This document shows, one piece after another, positions 27,357 to 36,937 of a stretch of DNA of 64,000 nt (its first letter is position 1; the number at the start of each line of letters is the position of its first letter). Location of the stretch: contig CAJNCA010000001.1 of assembly GCA_905221145.1 (NCBI GenBank), forward strand, positions 186,001 to 250,000, in the 5' to 3' direction. Both the position numbers and the translations under genes were made by a program. The DNA is from a bacterium (GTDB lineage: Bacteria; Bacillota; Bacilli; Lactobacillales; Streptococcaceae). The notes under the pieces are model-generated. The model was not told the origin of the DNA. It worked only from the letters and a program-made list of their open reading frames with translations, and did not search any database.

Positions 27357-28437
27357 GGTTGACTCCTTTTATTAGATTTTGAGAACCATCTGCAGAAAAG
27401 ACGTTTAATTTTTGAGTATTGATTCGTAGACGAATACGATCGCCTTTTTGTAGATCTTCTTCAAAAGTTGATTCTTCGCTAACTTGAATTTTTGAGGCAA
27501 AGCCTGTTTCGATGAAGTATTCAGTATTCAGTCCAAGATAGACGCTATCGCTAATAGTTCCTTCAATATCTCCAGATTCATCTTTGATAAACTCTTCAGG
27601 ACGAATGCTTACATGAATAGCTTGTTCCTCAGCCTGATCAAGGGCTGGCATTCTAAGGGCATAGCCGTCTGAAAAGACGATATAAGCGTCGTCGCTCCGT
27701 TTTTCGAGATTGGCAGGGATAATATTTGTGCGTCCGATAAAGGTGGCCACAAACTCATTAGCTGGTTTATGATAGAGTTCTTTTGGTCGGCCGATTTGTT
27801 GGATGACTCCGTCTTTCATAACAGCAATTTGATCTGAAATAGCCATGGCTTCTTCTTGGTCGTGGGTTACATAAACAGTTGTAATTCCCACTTCGTGTTG
27901 GATTTCTCGAATGGCTTGACGCATATCCAAGCGAAGTTTGGCATCTAGGTTACTAAGTGGCTCGTCCATGAGGAGAACACTTGGATTAACAGCTAAGGCG
28001 CGTGCCAAGGCGACACGTTGTTGTTGTCCACCACTAAGTTTATCGGGCTTCCGATCCGCATATTGAGCAATTTGCATGAGTTCAAGATACTTGTTGGTCT
28101 GTTGGACTAATTCTTCTTTTGGAACCTTCTTTTGCTTGAGACCAAAAGCGACATTATCTCGGACAGTCAAATGTGGGAAAATAGCGTAGTTTTGGAAAAC
28201 CATCCCGATATTGCGTTTGCTGGGTTCCATATTATTGATTTTTGTATCATCGAAGTAAAATTCTCCACCTTCGATACTGTTGAAACCTGCAATCATACGA
28301 AGAAGAGTAGTTTTCCCACATCCTGAAGGACCAAGGATGGTAAAGAGACTTCCTTTTGGAATTGTAATATTTAAATTATCAATAACAGGGACATCGTGGT
28401 AGATTTTTTTGGCGCTAATAATTTTGATCTCACTCAT
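27346..28437 (-). CDS. ABC transporter ATP-binding protein, FbpC/PotA type
   Basis: 363 residues. Walker [10 protein letters not shown] (about 36-44), signature LSGGQQQR (about 134-141), Walker [13 protein letters not shown] and the switch histidine in VTHDQEEA are intact. The C-terminal 120 residues form a TOBE-type regulatory domain. It energises the adjacent fused permease. SP_0242 position. Twelve bases separate it from the binding-protein gene. Confidence 0.9.
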   Translation of the reverse strand: MSEIKIISAKKIYHDVPVIDNLNITIPKGSLFTILGPSGCGKTTLLRMIAGFNSIEGGEFYFDDTKINNMEPSKRNIGMVFQNYAIFPHLTVRDNVAFGLKQKKVPKEELVQQTNKYLELMQIAQYADRKPDKLSGGQQQRVALARALAVNPSVLLMDEPLSNLDAKLRLDMRQAIREIQHEVGITTVYVTHDQEEAMAISDQIAVMKDGVIQQIGRPKELYHKPANEFVATFIGRTNIIPANLEKRSDDAYIVFSDGYALRMPALDQAEEQAIHVSIRPEEFIKDESGDIEGTISDSVYLGLNTEYFIETGFASKIQVSEESTFEEDLQKGDRIRLRINTQKLNVFSADGSQNLIKGVNHGT

Positions 28438-28449
28438 AGTGAACCTCTT

Positions 28450-29490
28450 TTACTGTTTAGATTGGATATCTGTAAAAATATCATTGTACTTTTTAAGAAT
28501 GGCAGATTTGTTTTTAATGACATAATCTGAATCTTCAGTGGCAATATTGATTTCTGTCATAGCCTTCATATTTTTATTGGTTTTAGCATTTTTACGAATG
28601 GGTCTGATTGTTGTTTCAGTTCCTAGCTTATCTTGGATTTCTTGAGAAAGAAGGAAATCGATAAATTTCTTAGCATTTTCCATGTGTTTGGTATTTTTGA
28701 CGATAGCCGCGTTACCAGGTAAAAAGACGGTTCCTTCTTTTGGATAGATGACTTTTACATCAACCCCATCATTTAAGAGTTTTAAGGCAGGATCTTCATA
28801 GGTGAGCCCTACAGCCATTTCTCCATCGGCGACAGCTTTGTAAACATTTGAAGAGCTAGATGCAATCTTTCCATCTACTAGGGTAAATAGATTTTTCACA
28901 TAGTTCCAAGCTTGTTCATTTTCGTATCCACCTTGATCGACAAGCATGTTTGTCAATTGAGCAAAGGCGCTAGAAGCATTACTTGGATCAGCAGTTGCGA
29001 TTTTTCCTTTTAATTTAGGATTGAGTAGATCATTGTAGCCTTCAATTTTAATATCTTTTGTAAGAGCTGAATTGGCAATGATGACACTGACATCAAGTGT
29101 ATAAGGCGTGTAGAATCCGGTTTTATTTTGATATTCAGAGATTATCTGGTCGTTCTCTTGAGAAATATAAGGTTCAAAAAGATTTTCGTTAGAAGAGAAG
29201 AGGGCGTAGGAGCCTCCGAAAATGACATCGGCTACAGGGGATTCTTTTTCAGCCTCAGCTTTTTTGAACAATTCACCGGTACTGGCTTGTACTAAGTCAA
29301 CCTTAACACCATATTTTTCTTCGAAGACTGGGATTGTTTCTTCGATAAGGTCTTCAGGGTTAGGTGAGTAGACAACCAAAGTGTTATCTGAATCTTTTTC
29401 AGTGTTAGTCTCCGCTTCTATAGCTAAAGAACATCCTGATAAAGTAAGAAATATCCATCCACAAGAGAGAAAGAATAGTAGTTTTTTCAT
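28450..29490 (-). CDS. Extracellular binding lipoprotein, iron(III)-type
   Basis: 346 residues. The signal peptide ends in a lipobox, LSGC (Cys about residue 20), so it is lipid-anchored. The body is a type II periplasmic-binding fold of the FbpA/FutA/PotD kind (LVVYSPNPEDLIEETIP). First gene of the operon; the ribosome site AGGAGATTCTT precedes its start. The ligand is likely ferric iron by family, not proven. SP_0243 position. Confidence 0.87.
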   Translation of the reverse strand: MKKLLFFLSCGWIFLTLSGCSLAIEAETNTEKDSDNTLVVYSPNPEDLIEETIPVFEEKYGVKVDLVQASTGELFKKAEAEKESPVADVIFGGSYALFSSNENLFEPYISQENDQIISEYQNKTGFYTPYTLDVSVIIANSALTKDIKIEGYNDLLNPKLKGKIATADPSNASSAFAQLTNMLVDQGGYENEQAWNYVKNLFTLVDGKIASSSSNVYKAVADGEMAVGLTYEDPALKLLNDGVDVKVIYPKEGTVFLPGNAAIVKNTKHMENAKKFIDFLLSQEIQDKLGTETTIRPIRKNAKTNKNMKAMTEINIATEDSDYVIKNKSAILKKYNDIFTDIQSKQ

Positions 29491-29808
29491 AAGAATCTCC
29501 TTTTTTACGAACGTTTTCTCTACCTAGATTGTTAATGTTTTTAAAATGTAGAGTTCTACAGGATATAATAAAAACCTTAAAGAAATCTAAAACGAGAAAT
29601 ATGAGTTAAAGACGCTAAGGGAAGAAAATACAAGAAACAAATAATTGATAGAAGTTAGCTCCAAATGAGGGCTAATTTTTTATACTGCTACATAAGCTGG
29701 ATTTGCGATTCAGTCTTTCTTGGCATCCAAGCCCAAAAGAACATTTCTCGTCTTTCAAATTCCCTCAAAAATGGTATAATAGTAACATCACAAAATTGGA
29801 GAGAGACC
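29491..29808. other. Divergent region between the ABC operon and leuS
   Basis: 318 bases without a gene. It holds the reverse promoter above, a hairpin TTAGC / GCTAA with a T-run (29655-29681), and the leuS promoter. The leuS promoter is TGGTATAAT, with TATAAT at 29775-29780. I see no T-box leader for leuS. The hairpin resembles a terminator on +, although no + strand gene precedes it; an unannotated short transcript is possible. Confidence 0.5.
29547..29570 (-). promoter_or_regulatory. Reverse-strand promoter with operator-like inverted repeat
   Basis: Reading on the reverse strand, a -10-like TATTAT (29570-29565) is followed by TGTAGA-n2-TCTACA (29560-29547), an inverted repeat at the expected transcript start. 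The position suits a repressor site for the transporter operon. No -35 is clear. Confidence 0.4.
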
Positions 29809-32310
29809 ATGAGTTTTTACAATCATAAAGAAATTGAGCCTAAGTGGCAGGGCTACTGGGCAGAACATCATACATTTAAGACTGGAACGGATGCATCAAA
29901 ACCGAAGTTTTATGCTCTCGATATGTTCCCTTATCCGTCTGGAGCTGGTCTGCACGTAGGACACCCAGAAGGCTACACTGCAACCGATATCCTCAGCCGT
30001 TACAAACGTGCGCAAGGCTACAATGTCCTTCACCCAATGGGATGGGATGCCTTTGGTTTGCCTGCAGAGCAATATGCTATGGATACAGGTAATGACCCAG
30101 CAGAATTTACAGCGGAAAATATTGCCAACTTCAAACGTCAAATCAATGCGCTTGGATTTTCTTATGACTGGGATCGTGAAGTCAACACAACCAATCCAAA
30201 CTACTACAAGTGGACTCAGTGGATCTTCACCAAGCTTTACGAAAAGGGCTTGGCCTATGAAGCGGAAGTGCCAGTAAACTGGGTTGAAGAGTTGGGAACA
30301 GCCATCGCCAACGAAGAGGTTCTTCCTGATGGAACTTCTGAGCGTGGAGGCTATCCAGTTGTCCGTAAACCAATGCGCCAATGGATGCTTAAAATCACGG
30401 CCTATGCAGAGCGCTTGCTTAATGACTTGGATGAGTTGGATTGGCCAGAATCTATCAAGGACATGCAACGCAACTGGATTGGGAAATCAACTGGTGCCAA
30501 TGTAACATTTAAAGTTAAGGGAACAGATAAGGAATTCACAGTCTTTACCACTCGTCCTGACACCCTTTTCGGTGCGACTTTCACTGTCTTGGCTCCTGAG
30601 CATGACTTGGTTGACGCTATTACAAGTCCAGAGCAAGCAGAGGCAGTAGCAGACTACAAACACCAAGCTAGTCTCAAGTCTGACTTGGCTCGTACAGACC
30701 TTGCCAAGGAAAAAACAGGTGTTTGGACCGGTGCTTATGCCATCAACCCTGTCAACGGCAAGGAAATTCCAATCTGGATTGCGGACTATGTTCTTGCTAG
30801 CTATGGGACAGGTGCGGTAATGGCTGTTCCTGCCCATGACCAACGTGACTGGGAATTTGCTAAACAATTTGACCTTCCAATCTTAGAAGTGCTAGAAGGT
30901 GGAAACGTAGCAGAAGCTGCCTACACGGAAGATGGACTTCATGTCAATTCAGACTTCCTAGATGGATTGAATAAAGAAGACGCAATTGCTAAGATTGTGG
31001 CTTGGTTGGAAGAAAAAGGCTGTGGTCAGGAGAAGGTGACCTACCGTCTCCGCGACTGGCTCTTTAGTCGTCAACGTTACTGGGGTGAGCCAATTCCAAT
31101 CATTCATTGGGAAGATGAAACTTCAACAGCTGTCCCTGAAAATGAATTGCCACTTGTCTTGCCTGTAACCAAGGATATTCGCCCTTCAGGTACAGGGGAA
31201 AGTCCATTGGCTAACTTGACAGACTGGCTTGAAGTGACTCGTGAAGATGGCGTCAAGGGTCGTCGTGAAACAAACACCATGCCACAGTGGGCTGGTTCAA
31301 GCTGGTACTACCTCCGCTATATTGACCCGCACAATACTGAGAAATTGGCTGATGAGGACCTCCTCAAACAATGGTTGCCAGTAGATATCTACGTGGGTGG
31401 TGCGGAACATGCTGTACTTCACTTGCTTTACGCTCGCTTCTGGCACAAATTCCTCTATGACCTCGGTGTCGTTCCAACTAAGGAACCATTCCAAAAACTC
31501 TTTAACCAAGGAATGATCTTGGGAACAAGCTACCGTGACCACCGTGGGGCTCTTGTGGCTACTGACAAGGTTGAAAAACGTGACGGTTCCTTCTTTCATG
31601 TGGAAACAGGAGAAGAGTTGGAGCAAGCACCAGCCAAGATGTCTAAATCTCTTAAGAACGTTGTCAACCCAGACGATGTGGTGGAACAATACGGTGCCGA
31701 TACCCTTCGTGTTTATGAAATGTTCATGGGCCCACTTGATGCTTCAATCGCTTGGTCAGAAGAAGGTCTGGAAGGAAGTCGTAAATTCCTTGACCGTGTT
31801 TACCGTTTGATTACAAGTAAGGAAATTATTGCGGAAAACAATGGTGCTCTTGACAAGGTTTATAACGAAACCGTTAAATCTGTCACTGAGCAAATCGAAT
31901 CCATGAAATTCAACACAGCTATTGCCCAACTTATGGTCTTTGTCAACGCGGCGAACAAGGAAGAAAAACTCTATGTGGATTACGCCAAAGGCTTTATCCA
32001 ATTGATCGCCCCATTTGCGCCTCACTTGGCAGAAGAACTCTGGCAAACAGTGGCAGCAACAGGTGAATCAATTTCTTATGTCGCTTGGCCAACATGGGAC
32101 GAAAGCAAATTGGTTGAAGACGAAATAGAAATCGTTGTCCAAATCAAAGGTAAAGTTCGTGCCAAACTCATGGTCGCTAAAGACCTCTCACGCGAAGAAT
32201 TGCAAGAAATTGCTCTAGCGGATGAAAAAGTTAAAGCAGAGATTGATGGCAAGGAAATCGTGAAAGTGATTAGTGTACCAAATAAATTGGTTAATATTGT
32301 TGTGAAATAA
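29809..32310 (+). CDS. leuS: Leucyl-tRNA synthetase
   Basis: 833 residues, class I synthetase. The HIGH-type motif is HVGH (in [12 protein letters not shown]) and the KMSKS motif is intact (KMSKSLKN). The CP1 editing domain lies between (about residues 220-420). The start is ATG 29809 behind TTGGAGAGAGACC; the long open frame upstream is not conserved. The final codons ([10 protein letters not shown]) are repeated 84 bases downstream, see the repeat entry. Confidence 0.97.
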   Translation: MSFYNHKEIEPKWQGYWAEHHTFKTGTDASKPKFYALDMFPYPSGAGLHVGHPEGYTATDILSRYKRAQGYNVLHPMGWDAFGLPAEQYAMDTGNDPAEFTAENIANFKRQINALGFSYDWDREVNTTNPNYYKWTQWIFTKLYEKGLAYEAEVPVNWVEELGTAIANEEVLPDGTSERGGYPVVRKPMRQWMLKITAYAERLLNDLDELDWPESIKDMQRNWIGKSTGANVTFKVKGTDKEFTVFTTRPDTLFGATFTVLAPEHDLVDAITSPEQAEAVADYKHQASLKSDLARTDLAKEKTGVWTGAYAINPVNGKEIPIWIADYVLASYGTGAVMAVPAHDQRDWEFAKQFDLPILEVLEGGNVAEAAYTEDGLHVNSDFLDGLNKEDAIAKIVAWLEEKGCGQEKVTYRLRDWLFSRQRYWGEPIPIIHWEDETSTAVPENELPLVLPVTKDIRPSGTGESPLANLTDWLEVTREDGVKGRRETNTMPQWAGSSWYYLRYIDPHNTEKLADEDLLKQWLPVDIYVGGAEHAVLHLLYARFWHKFLYDLGVVPTKEPFQKLFNQGMILGTSYRDHRGALVATDKVEKRDGSFFHVETGEELEQAPAKMSKSLKNVVNPDDVVEQYGADTLRVYEMFMGPLDASIAWSEEGLEGSRKFLDRVYRLITSKEIIAENNGALDKVYNETVKSVTEQIESMKFNTAIAQLMVFVNAANKEEKLYVDYAKGFIQLIAPFAPHLAEELWQTVAATGESISYVAWPTWDESKLVEDEIEIVVQIKGKVRAKLMVAKDLSREELQEIALADEKVKAEIDGKEIVKVISVPNKLVNIVVK

Positions 32311-32394
32311 CCAATTTATTTGCTGATTTCCAACCTCAAACAGTTTCCCAAACTGTTTGAGCCAACTAAACTCGTTAATATCGTTGTGAAATAA
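32278..32394 (+). repeat. Partial duplication of the leuS 3' end
   Basis: The last 33 bases of leuS (32278-32310, encoding [10 protein letters not shown] and stop) recur at 32362-32394 as [10 protein letters not shown] and stop, 29 of 33 bases identical, in an intact frame. Between them lies a 51-base insert containing a hairpin, CTCAAACAGTTT / AAACTGTTTGAG. The hairpin resembles the central stem of BOX elements. Confidence 0.8.
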
Positions 32395-32399
32395 GATAG

Positions 32400-32432
32400 G
32401 AATCCTTCAGAGTAGAATCTGGAGGATTTTTT
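32400..32432 (+). terminator. Terminator downstream of leuS
   Basis: AATCCTTCAGA pairs with TCTGGAGGATT and is followed by TTTTTT. Confidence 0.88.
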
Positions 32433-32465
32433 GAATGAAAAATATAATTCTGTTTCCATCATCTC

Positions 32466-32534
32466 ACCACTTAACCTTTCATTTTAACCACTTATCTCAA
32501 AAGTCGATTTTTCTTTCATTCTTTTTGTTAAACT
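32466..32534 (+). promoter_or_regulatory. LytTR-type direct repeat and promoter of the ABC/LytTR locus
   Basis: ACCACTTA at 32466-32473 and again at 32487-32494, exactly 21 bp apart, the two-turn spacing typical of LytTR regulator sites. An extended -10 TGTTAAACT (TAAACT 32529-32534) follows. The repeat lies about 47-75 bases before the likely start, the usual activator position. Confidence 0.65.
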
Positions 32535-32559
32535 AGTGTGGTAAAGAGGAGGAAACAAT

Positions 32560-33426
32560 ATGATTTTACAATCCAAACATTTGACTAAACGGTACAGCAA
32601 TCATATGGCTGTTGACGATATTCAGTTAGAGTTTGAAAAGGGAAGTTTCAATGCTATTTTGGGTCCCAATGGTGCAGGAAAATCAACCACTATTTCCATG
32701 TTAATAGGTTTAAAAAAGCCGACACAAGGTCAGATTCGATATGCGCCAAATACGAAAATCGGAGTTGTTTTTCAAGCTAGTGTACTAGATGAGATGTTGA
32801 CAGTTAGGGAAAATCTCACGATTCGCGCGAAACAGTATAAGGAGATTGCAGCGAGTCGTGTGGAAGATTTGATCCATCAACTGGGCTTGACGGCTTTCCA
32901 GAAACAACTATATGGGACTTTATCAGGTGGGCAAAAACGTCGGGTTGATATTGCGCGTGCTCTTCTTTCGCAACCAGATATCCTTTTCTTGGATGAACCA
33001 ACGACAGGTCTTGATATTCAAACTCGCAAATCAATCTGGGATCTTCTGTATAGACTACAAAAGGATGAAGGGATGACTATTGTCTTAACGACTCATTATC
33101 TGGATGAAGCGGATGAAGCGGATCAGATCTATATCGTTGATCATGGGAAAGTGATTGCGCAAGGTTCTGCGACGGCTATTAAAAGTCAGTATGCATCTAA
33201 TATCCTAAAAATTCGTTTTAAAGAAATGAAGGGTTTAGAAAAGTTACTACAGACTGGAATGACAGTAAAGGAAGAAAATGAGTTGGAATATCTTTTTTAT
33301 CCAAGGACATCACTGGAAGCTATTGAATATTTGGCAAAAGTACGAGAAGAAATTGATTCTTTTGAGTTTCGTCCAGGTACCATGGATGATGCCTTTATTG
33401 CACTTACAGGAAGAGAGGTTCGCTAA
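32560..33426 (+). CDS. ABC exporter ATP-binding protein
   Basis: 288 residues. Walker A GPNGAGKST (about 36-44), signature LSGGQKRR (about 124-131), Walker B ILFLDEPTTGLD and TTHYLDEADEAD are intact, the pattern of the drug/peptide efflux (DrrA/CcmA) group. It powers the adjacent permease. AGAGGAGGAAACAAT precedes the ATG. Its stop overlaps the permease start (TAATG). It is absent from this spot in pneumococcus as I recall. Confidence 0.9.
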   Translation: MILQSKHLTKRYSNHMAVDDIQLEFEKGSFNAILGPNGAGKSTTISMLIGLKKPTQGQIRYAPNTKIGVVFQASVLDEMLTVRENLTIRAKQYKEIAASRVEDLIHQLGLTAFQKQLYGTLSGGQKRRVDIARALLSQPDILFLDEPTTGLDIQTRKSIWDLLYRLQKDEGMTIVLTTHYLDEADEADQIYIVDHGKVIAQGSATAIKSQYASNILKIRFKEMKGLEKLLQTGMTVKEENELEYLFYPRTSLEAIEYLAKVREEIDSFEFRPGTMDDAFIALTGREVR

Positions 33427-34268
33427 TGTTAGCTTTATTGAAACGGAATTTTATCTTATATTTTCGTAATCGTTCAGGAGTATTTTTCTCATTATTGGGG
33501 GCATTGATTTCCTTCCTGCTTTATATCATTTTTTTGCAGAAGAACTTGACGGATGCTTGGACCCAACTCCCTGATAATACGAAGCTTTTAAATAACTGGC
33601 TGATGGGTGGGACCTTGGCTGTGACTGGGATTACAACCAGTTTTACGGCTCTTACACAAATGGTACAGGATCGTGAAAATCAAGTAGATCAAGATCTTTT
33701 CTTGACAGATTTAGGTAGCTGGGGCTTACAGGTGTCCTATCTAATCAGCAGTATTATCATTTCTTTTGTCATGCAGGTGTTTATGTTTGCTGTTATGAGC
33801 CTTTATTTTAGAGAAAGTCCAGTTATCAGTTATTTACCGGAAATTACTTTGATTATGCTGTTAAGCAGTCTGCTTTCAAGTGTGGTAAATATTCTTTTGA
33901 TTTACCGTTTTCAATCTGTAGATAGTCTTGGCAAACTGGCCACTATAGTGGGGACTGCTTCTGGATTTTTGGTAGGAACTTATATCCCCATTGGAGTATT
34001 ACCTGATTTTGCACAAATTATCATGAAGTGTACCCCTGCAACTTATATTGCTTCTCTCTATCGACAAATTTTAATGAAAGAGCGGTTAGAAACTGCATTT
34101 ACAGGAAATAGCAGTCTGTTACAGGAATTTCAAGAAAAAATGGGAATTCAAATCAACTGGCAAGAACTATTGACAAAGGAAGAGACATACTTTATAGTGG
34201 TTATTATCAGTCTTGTCGCTATTTTTCTTTGGCTTTTATTTGTTAAAGTGTTTAGAAAGAGAAAATAA
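33426..34268 (+). CDS. ABC-2 type exporter permease
   Basis: 280 residues with about six membrane segments. A long outer loop lies between segments 1 and 2. It is translationally coupled to the ATPase by a TAATG overlap. Likely exports a hydrophobic or peptide substrate, or gives self-protection against one; the substrate is unknown. The two regulatory genes that follow are in the same operon. Confidence 0.87.
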   Translation: MLALLKRNFILYFRNRSGVFFSLLGALISFLLYIIFLQKNLTDAWTQLPDNTKLLNNWLMGGTLAVTGITTSFTALTQMVQDRENQVDQDLFLTDLGSWGLQVSYLISSIIISFVMQVFMFAVMSLYFRESPVISYLPEITLIMLLSSLLSSVVNILLIYRFQSVDSLGKLATIVGTASGFLVGTYIPIGVLPDFAQIIMKCTPATYIASLYRQILMKERLETAFTGNSSLLQEFQEKMGIQINWQELLTKEETYFIVVIISLVAIFLWLLFVKVFRKRK

Positions 34269-34286
34269 AGGTATATTGGAGAGAAA

Positions 34287-34742
34287 ATGAAGATTCGTTT
34301 TGAAATGAAGACAGAGTTTTCAGAAAAGGACCCACATATTGTAATTCAGGCAGCTCAGTTAACTGACCAAGCAAGGGAAGTTATGGAGTATTTAGAACAA
34401 TTTTCAACAACCAATCAGGTGGCCATTCCTATTCGGGCGGATGATTATCTGGTTATGGTGAAGATTGAGGATATTATTCTAGCTGATATTGATAAGGATT
34501 TATTAACCATTTATACGGTAGACGGGATTTATAAAACTAAGGAAACATTGATAAACTTTCAGAATCGGATTAATCGGCGTAACTTTATACAGATATCACG
34601 TCATTCAATTATAAACATTGACCACTTAGAATCGTTATCAGATAGTTTTTCAGGGAACATGATGGCTAAAATGACTCGGGGCATCAAATCTAGTGTGAGC
34701 CGGAAATACGTTAAGTCCCTAATGAATTATCTAGGTTTATAG
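34287..34742 (+). CDS. LytTR-domain DNA-binding regulator without a receiver domain
   Basis: 151 residues. The last 100 form a LytTR DNA-binding domain (VMVKIEDIILADIDKD through SRKYVKSLMNYLG). There is no phosphoacceptor domain; about 45 unrelated residues precede it. Such stand-alone LytTR proteins pair with a small membrane inhibitor in streptococcal LytTR regulatory systems (HdrRM, BrsRM). Here the partner is the next gene. It probably binds the 21-bp-phased repeat upstream of the exporter. Confidence 0.87.
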   Translation: MKIRFEMKTEFSEKDPHIVIQAAQLTDQAREVMEYLEQFSTTNQVAIPIRADDYLVMVKIEDIILADIDKDLLTIYTVDGIYKTKETLINFQNRINRRNFIQISRHSIINIDHLESLSDSFSGNMMAKMTRGIKSSVSRKYVKSLMNYLGL

Positions 34743-34751
34743 GAGAAAATC

Positions 34752-35171
34752 ATGAAACGATTAATTGATTATTTTGTATCGGGAATGCGCACGGCTTCCT
34801 TCTTTTATTTGAGTATGATGTTATTAGCTCAGTGTTATCCAAGCATTACCTATCCTGCACCAATGGTAAAAAATATTCTAGCTCTGTTTTTAATGGGTGG
34901 AATTATGGGGGTATTGACTTTAATACTTGAAAAGCTAGAGTTTCTTGCTTTTAGTATACGTGTAGGAGTTCATTTATTAGTTACAGCTACTGTCTTAGTA
35001 TTGACCTCTCTATTTTTTGGCTGGGGTTCAGTTTTATGGAGCCCTCTGCTTTGGTTCTTTTTCTTGTTAATTTATGGATTGATATGGTTGTATCAAATCT
35101 GGCAAACTCACAAACTCACACAACGAATTAATCAAGCCTTAGAGGACAAAAGACAGAAAACGGGTCACTAA
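34752..35171 (+). CDS. DUF3021 membrane protein, likely partner of the LytTR regulator
   Basis: 139 residues with four membrane segments (about residues 15-32, 38-60, 68-90, 96-116) and a basic cytoplasmic tail. DUF3021 proteins occur next to LytTR regulators and are thought to restrain them. Nine bases after the LytTR gene, with TAGGAGAAAATC upstream. End of the operon. Confidence 0.83.
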   Translation: MKRLIDYFVSGMRTASFFYLSMMLLAQCYPSITYPAPMVKNILALFLMGGIMGVLTLILEKLEFLAFSIRVGVHLLVTATVLVLTSLFFGWGSVLWSPLLWFFFLLIYGLIWLYQIWQTHKLTQRINQALEDKRQKTGH

Positions 35172-35265
35172 TATAGTGTTGAGGATGAAGTTTGAAGACA
35201 GTGCCAGTTTCCAAAGAGAACAATTTGTGATATAGTATTTTCAGCGTAAAACAAGGAGAAGAAAA

Positions 35266-35961
35266 ATGCCAGTAAATGAATATGATCAGATGATTGGGGA
35301 GTCAATGGAAGGTTATACACCGGGCGAATTGCCTTCTATTGGTTTCTTAGAAGGGCGTTATGCTAGGGTAGAGGCTCTTTCGGTGGAAAAGCATGCGGAT
35401 GATTTATTAGCTGTTTATGGTCCAGATACTCCGCGGGAGATGTGGACTTACCTCTTTCAGGAACCAGTGGCAGATATGGAGGAGCTGGTTAGCCTTTTAA
35501 ATCAGATGTTGGCTCGTAAGGATCGCTTTTACTATGCAATTATAGACAAGGAAACTGGTAAGGCTTTGGGAACATTTTCTCTCATGCGCATTGACCAGAA
35601 TAATCGAGTGATAGAAGTGGGAGCGGTCACTTTTTCTCCAGAACTCAGGGGAACACGAATAGGGACAGAAGCTCAGTATCTCTTGGCACGTTATGTTTTT
35701 GAGGAGCTTAACTATCGTCGCTACGAATGGAAATGTGATTCTCTTAATCTGCCATCCAGACGAGCTGCGGAGCGTTTGGGATTTGTTTATGAAGGAACCT
35801 TCCGCCAGGCAGTCGTTTATAAGGGGCGTACTAGGGATACGGATTGGTTGTCTATGATTGATAAGGACTGGCCTCAAGTCAAAGCTCGATTGGAAGCATG
35901 GTTGGCTCCTGAAAATTTTGATAAAAATGGACGGCAGTACAAGAGCTTGAGAGAGTTTTAA
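35266..35961 (+). CDS. GNAT acetyltransferase, RimJ/RimL-like
   Basis: 231 residues. Core GNAT motifs: VIEVGAVTFSPELRGTRIGTEA (about residues 121-142) and SRRAAERLGFVYEGTFR. The arrangement is that of RimJ/RimL-type N-terminal acetyltransferases, but the substrate cannot be assigned. The promoter has an extended -10, TGATATAGT (TATAGT 35231-35236). Followed after 11 bases by a second GNAT gene. SP_0255 position. Confidence 0.85.
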   Translation: MPVNEYDQMIGESMEGYTPGELPSIGFLEGRYARVEALSVEKHADDLLAVYGPDTPREMWTYLFQEPVADMEELVSLLNQMLARKDRFYYAIIDKETGKALGTFSLMRIDQNNRVIEVGAVTFSPELRGTRIGTEAQYLLARYVFEELNYRRYEWKCDSLNLPSRRAAERLGFVYEGTFRQAVVYKGRTRDTDWLSMIDKDWPQVKARLEAWLAPENFDKNGRQYKSLREF

Positions 35962-35972
35962 GAGGTGTTGAC

Positions 35973-36389
35973 ATGATCACTATTAAAAAGCAAGAATTTG
36001 TCAAGCTAGAGGATGTTTTGCATCTCTATCAGGCTGTCGGTTGGACAAATTATACCGATCAATCAGAGATGCTGGAGCAGGCCTTATCTCATTCATTAGC
36101 GATTTATGTGGCGCTTGATGATGATACTGTGGTGGGCTTGATACGTTTGGTTGGAGATGGATTCTCATCAGTACTGGTTCAGGATTTAATCGTTTTACCT
36201 ATCTATCAGCGTCAAGGGATTGGTAGTGCCCTAATGAAAGAGGTTTTAGAGGATTACAAAGATGTCTATCAAGTTCAGCTGGTGACAGAAGAGACAGAAA
36301 GAACCTTGGGCTTCTATCGTTCTATGGGCTTTGAAATCTTATCCACCTATAATTGTATAGGGATGACTTGGGTAAATCGAGAAAAATAA
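35973..36389 (+). CDS. GNAT-family acetyltransferase (small)
   Basis: 138 residues. The acetyl-CoA loop is VLPIYQRQGIGSALMKE (about residues 73-89). Co-transcribed with the preceding GNAT gene, AAGAGGTGTTGAC upstream. The substrate is unknown. A csRNA promoter begins just after the stop. SP_0256 position. Confidence 0.85.
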   Translation: MITIKKQEFVKLEDVLHLYQAVGWTNYTDQSEMLEQALSHSLAIYVALDDDTVVGLIRLVGDGFSSVLVQDLIVLPIYQRQGIGSALMKEVLEDYKDVYQVQLVTEETERTLGFYRSMGFEILSTYNCIGMTWVNREK

Positions 36390-36404
36390 CAACACTAGTT
36401 TTTT

Positions 36405-36437
36405 CTTAAGCAAAGTTTAAGGATGGTCTAGTATCAT
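36405..36437 (+). promoter_or_regulatory. CiaR-type promoter of csRNA (36.4 kb)
   Basis: CTTAAG (36405-36410), five bases, TTTAAG (36416-36421), 10 bases, TATCAT (36432-36437). The same geometry as the 24.7-kb csRNA. An overlapping TATAGT at 36437 has the wrong distance. Confidence 0.82.
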
Positions 36438-36442
36438 ATAGT

Positions 36443-36540
36443 CATTAAATAAAGACCTCCTAACTTTATTTAATAAAATCCTAAACTTTTCTTTTTCATA
36501 ATAATCTCCCTTAACTCCACCCAATCAGGTGGAGTTTTTT
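36443..36540 (+). ncRNA. CiaR-controlled small RNA (csRNA), about 97 nt
   Basis: Begins CATTAAATAAAG. AAATAAA / TTTATTT form a 5' hairpin whose loop exposes ACCTCCTAAC. Then comes the shared single-stranded AATCCTAAACTTTTC and AATAATCTCCC, and a strong terminator ACTCCACC / GGTGGAGT with TTTTTT. The anti-ribosome-site CCTCC is in the loop. Confidence 0.87.
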
Positions 36541-36627
36541 GGCTCTATTTCAGGCTTTTGAGGACTATTCTAAAAATAGTTTTCCGATATTTTTCGGATT
36601 TTGGTCGGGGAATTGGCGGAGACTTTT

Positions 36628-36831
36628 TTAGAAAATATGACTAAGAAATAGTTCTGTTGTCGCTTCAGCTACTTTAAACTCAATTTGATTGTAAGTGACT
36701 GTTAATTGAAGGACTGGAACTGCTGTAATAATGATTTTGCTTGTCCAGTAGTGGCGTATTAAATGAGGAGTGACATGTAAGATTGTCTCTTCGTTTACTA
36801 AATCAAAATTTCTATGAAATTGATAGAATCC
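36628..36831 (-). pseudogene. Open reading fragment without a start codon (67 codons)
   Basis: Reading the reverse strand, an open stretch ends VAEATTELFLSHIF and stop. It has no ATG, GTG or TTG start before an upstream stop at about 36832-36834. It includes the plausible protein segment HLIRHYWTSKIIITAV with normal codon composition. I do not recognise the family. It looks like the remnant of a decayed gene. Confidence 0.35.
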
Positions 36832-36902
36832 CTAACTTTCTCTTAAACTTGAAAGTCTTGTTGTAAAGCGGTTAAAGCTTGAGAAACTGAGGATGTAAAG
36901 TT

Positions 36903-36931
36903 TTGACAAATTTTGTGAACTGTGGGATAAT
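36903..36931 (+). promoter_or_regulatory. Strong promoter of the antitoxin-like antisense RNA
   Basis: TTGACA (36903-36908), 17 bp, GATAAT (36926-36931). No protein gene follows; it drives the short RNA that ends at 37013. Confidence 0.8.
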
Positions 36932-36937
36932 AAAAAG

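Noticed and set aside
29650-29808. T-box leader before leuS
   Set aside because: No T-box sequence or specifier stem; only a short terminator-like hairpin and a simple promoter.
36437-36442. TATAGT as the -10 of the 36.4-kb csRNA
   Set aside because: It lies 15 bases from the CiaR repeat; TATCAT at 36432 has the 10-base gap seen at both other csRNAs.
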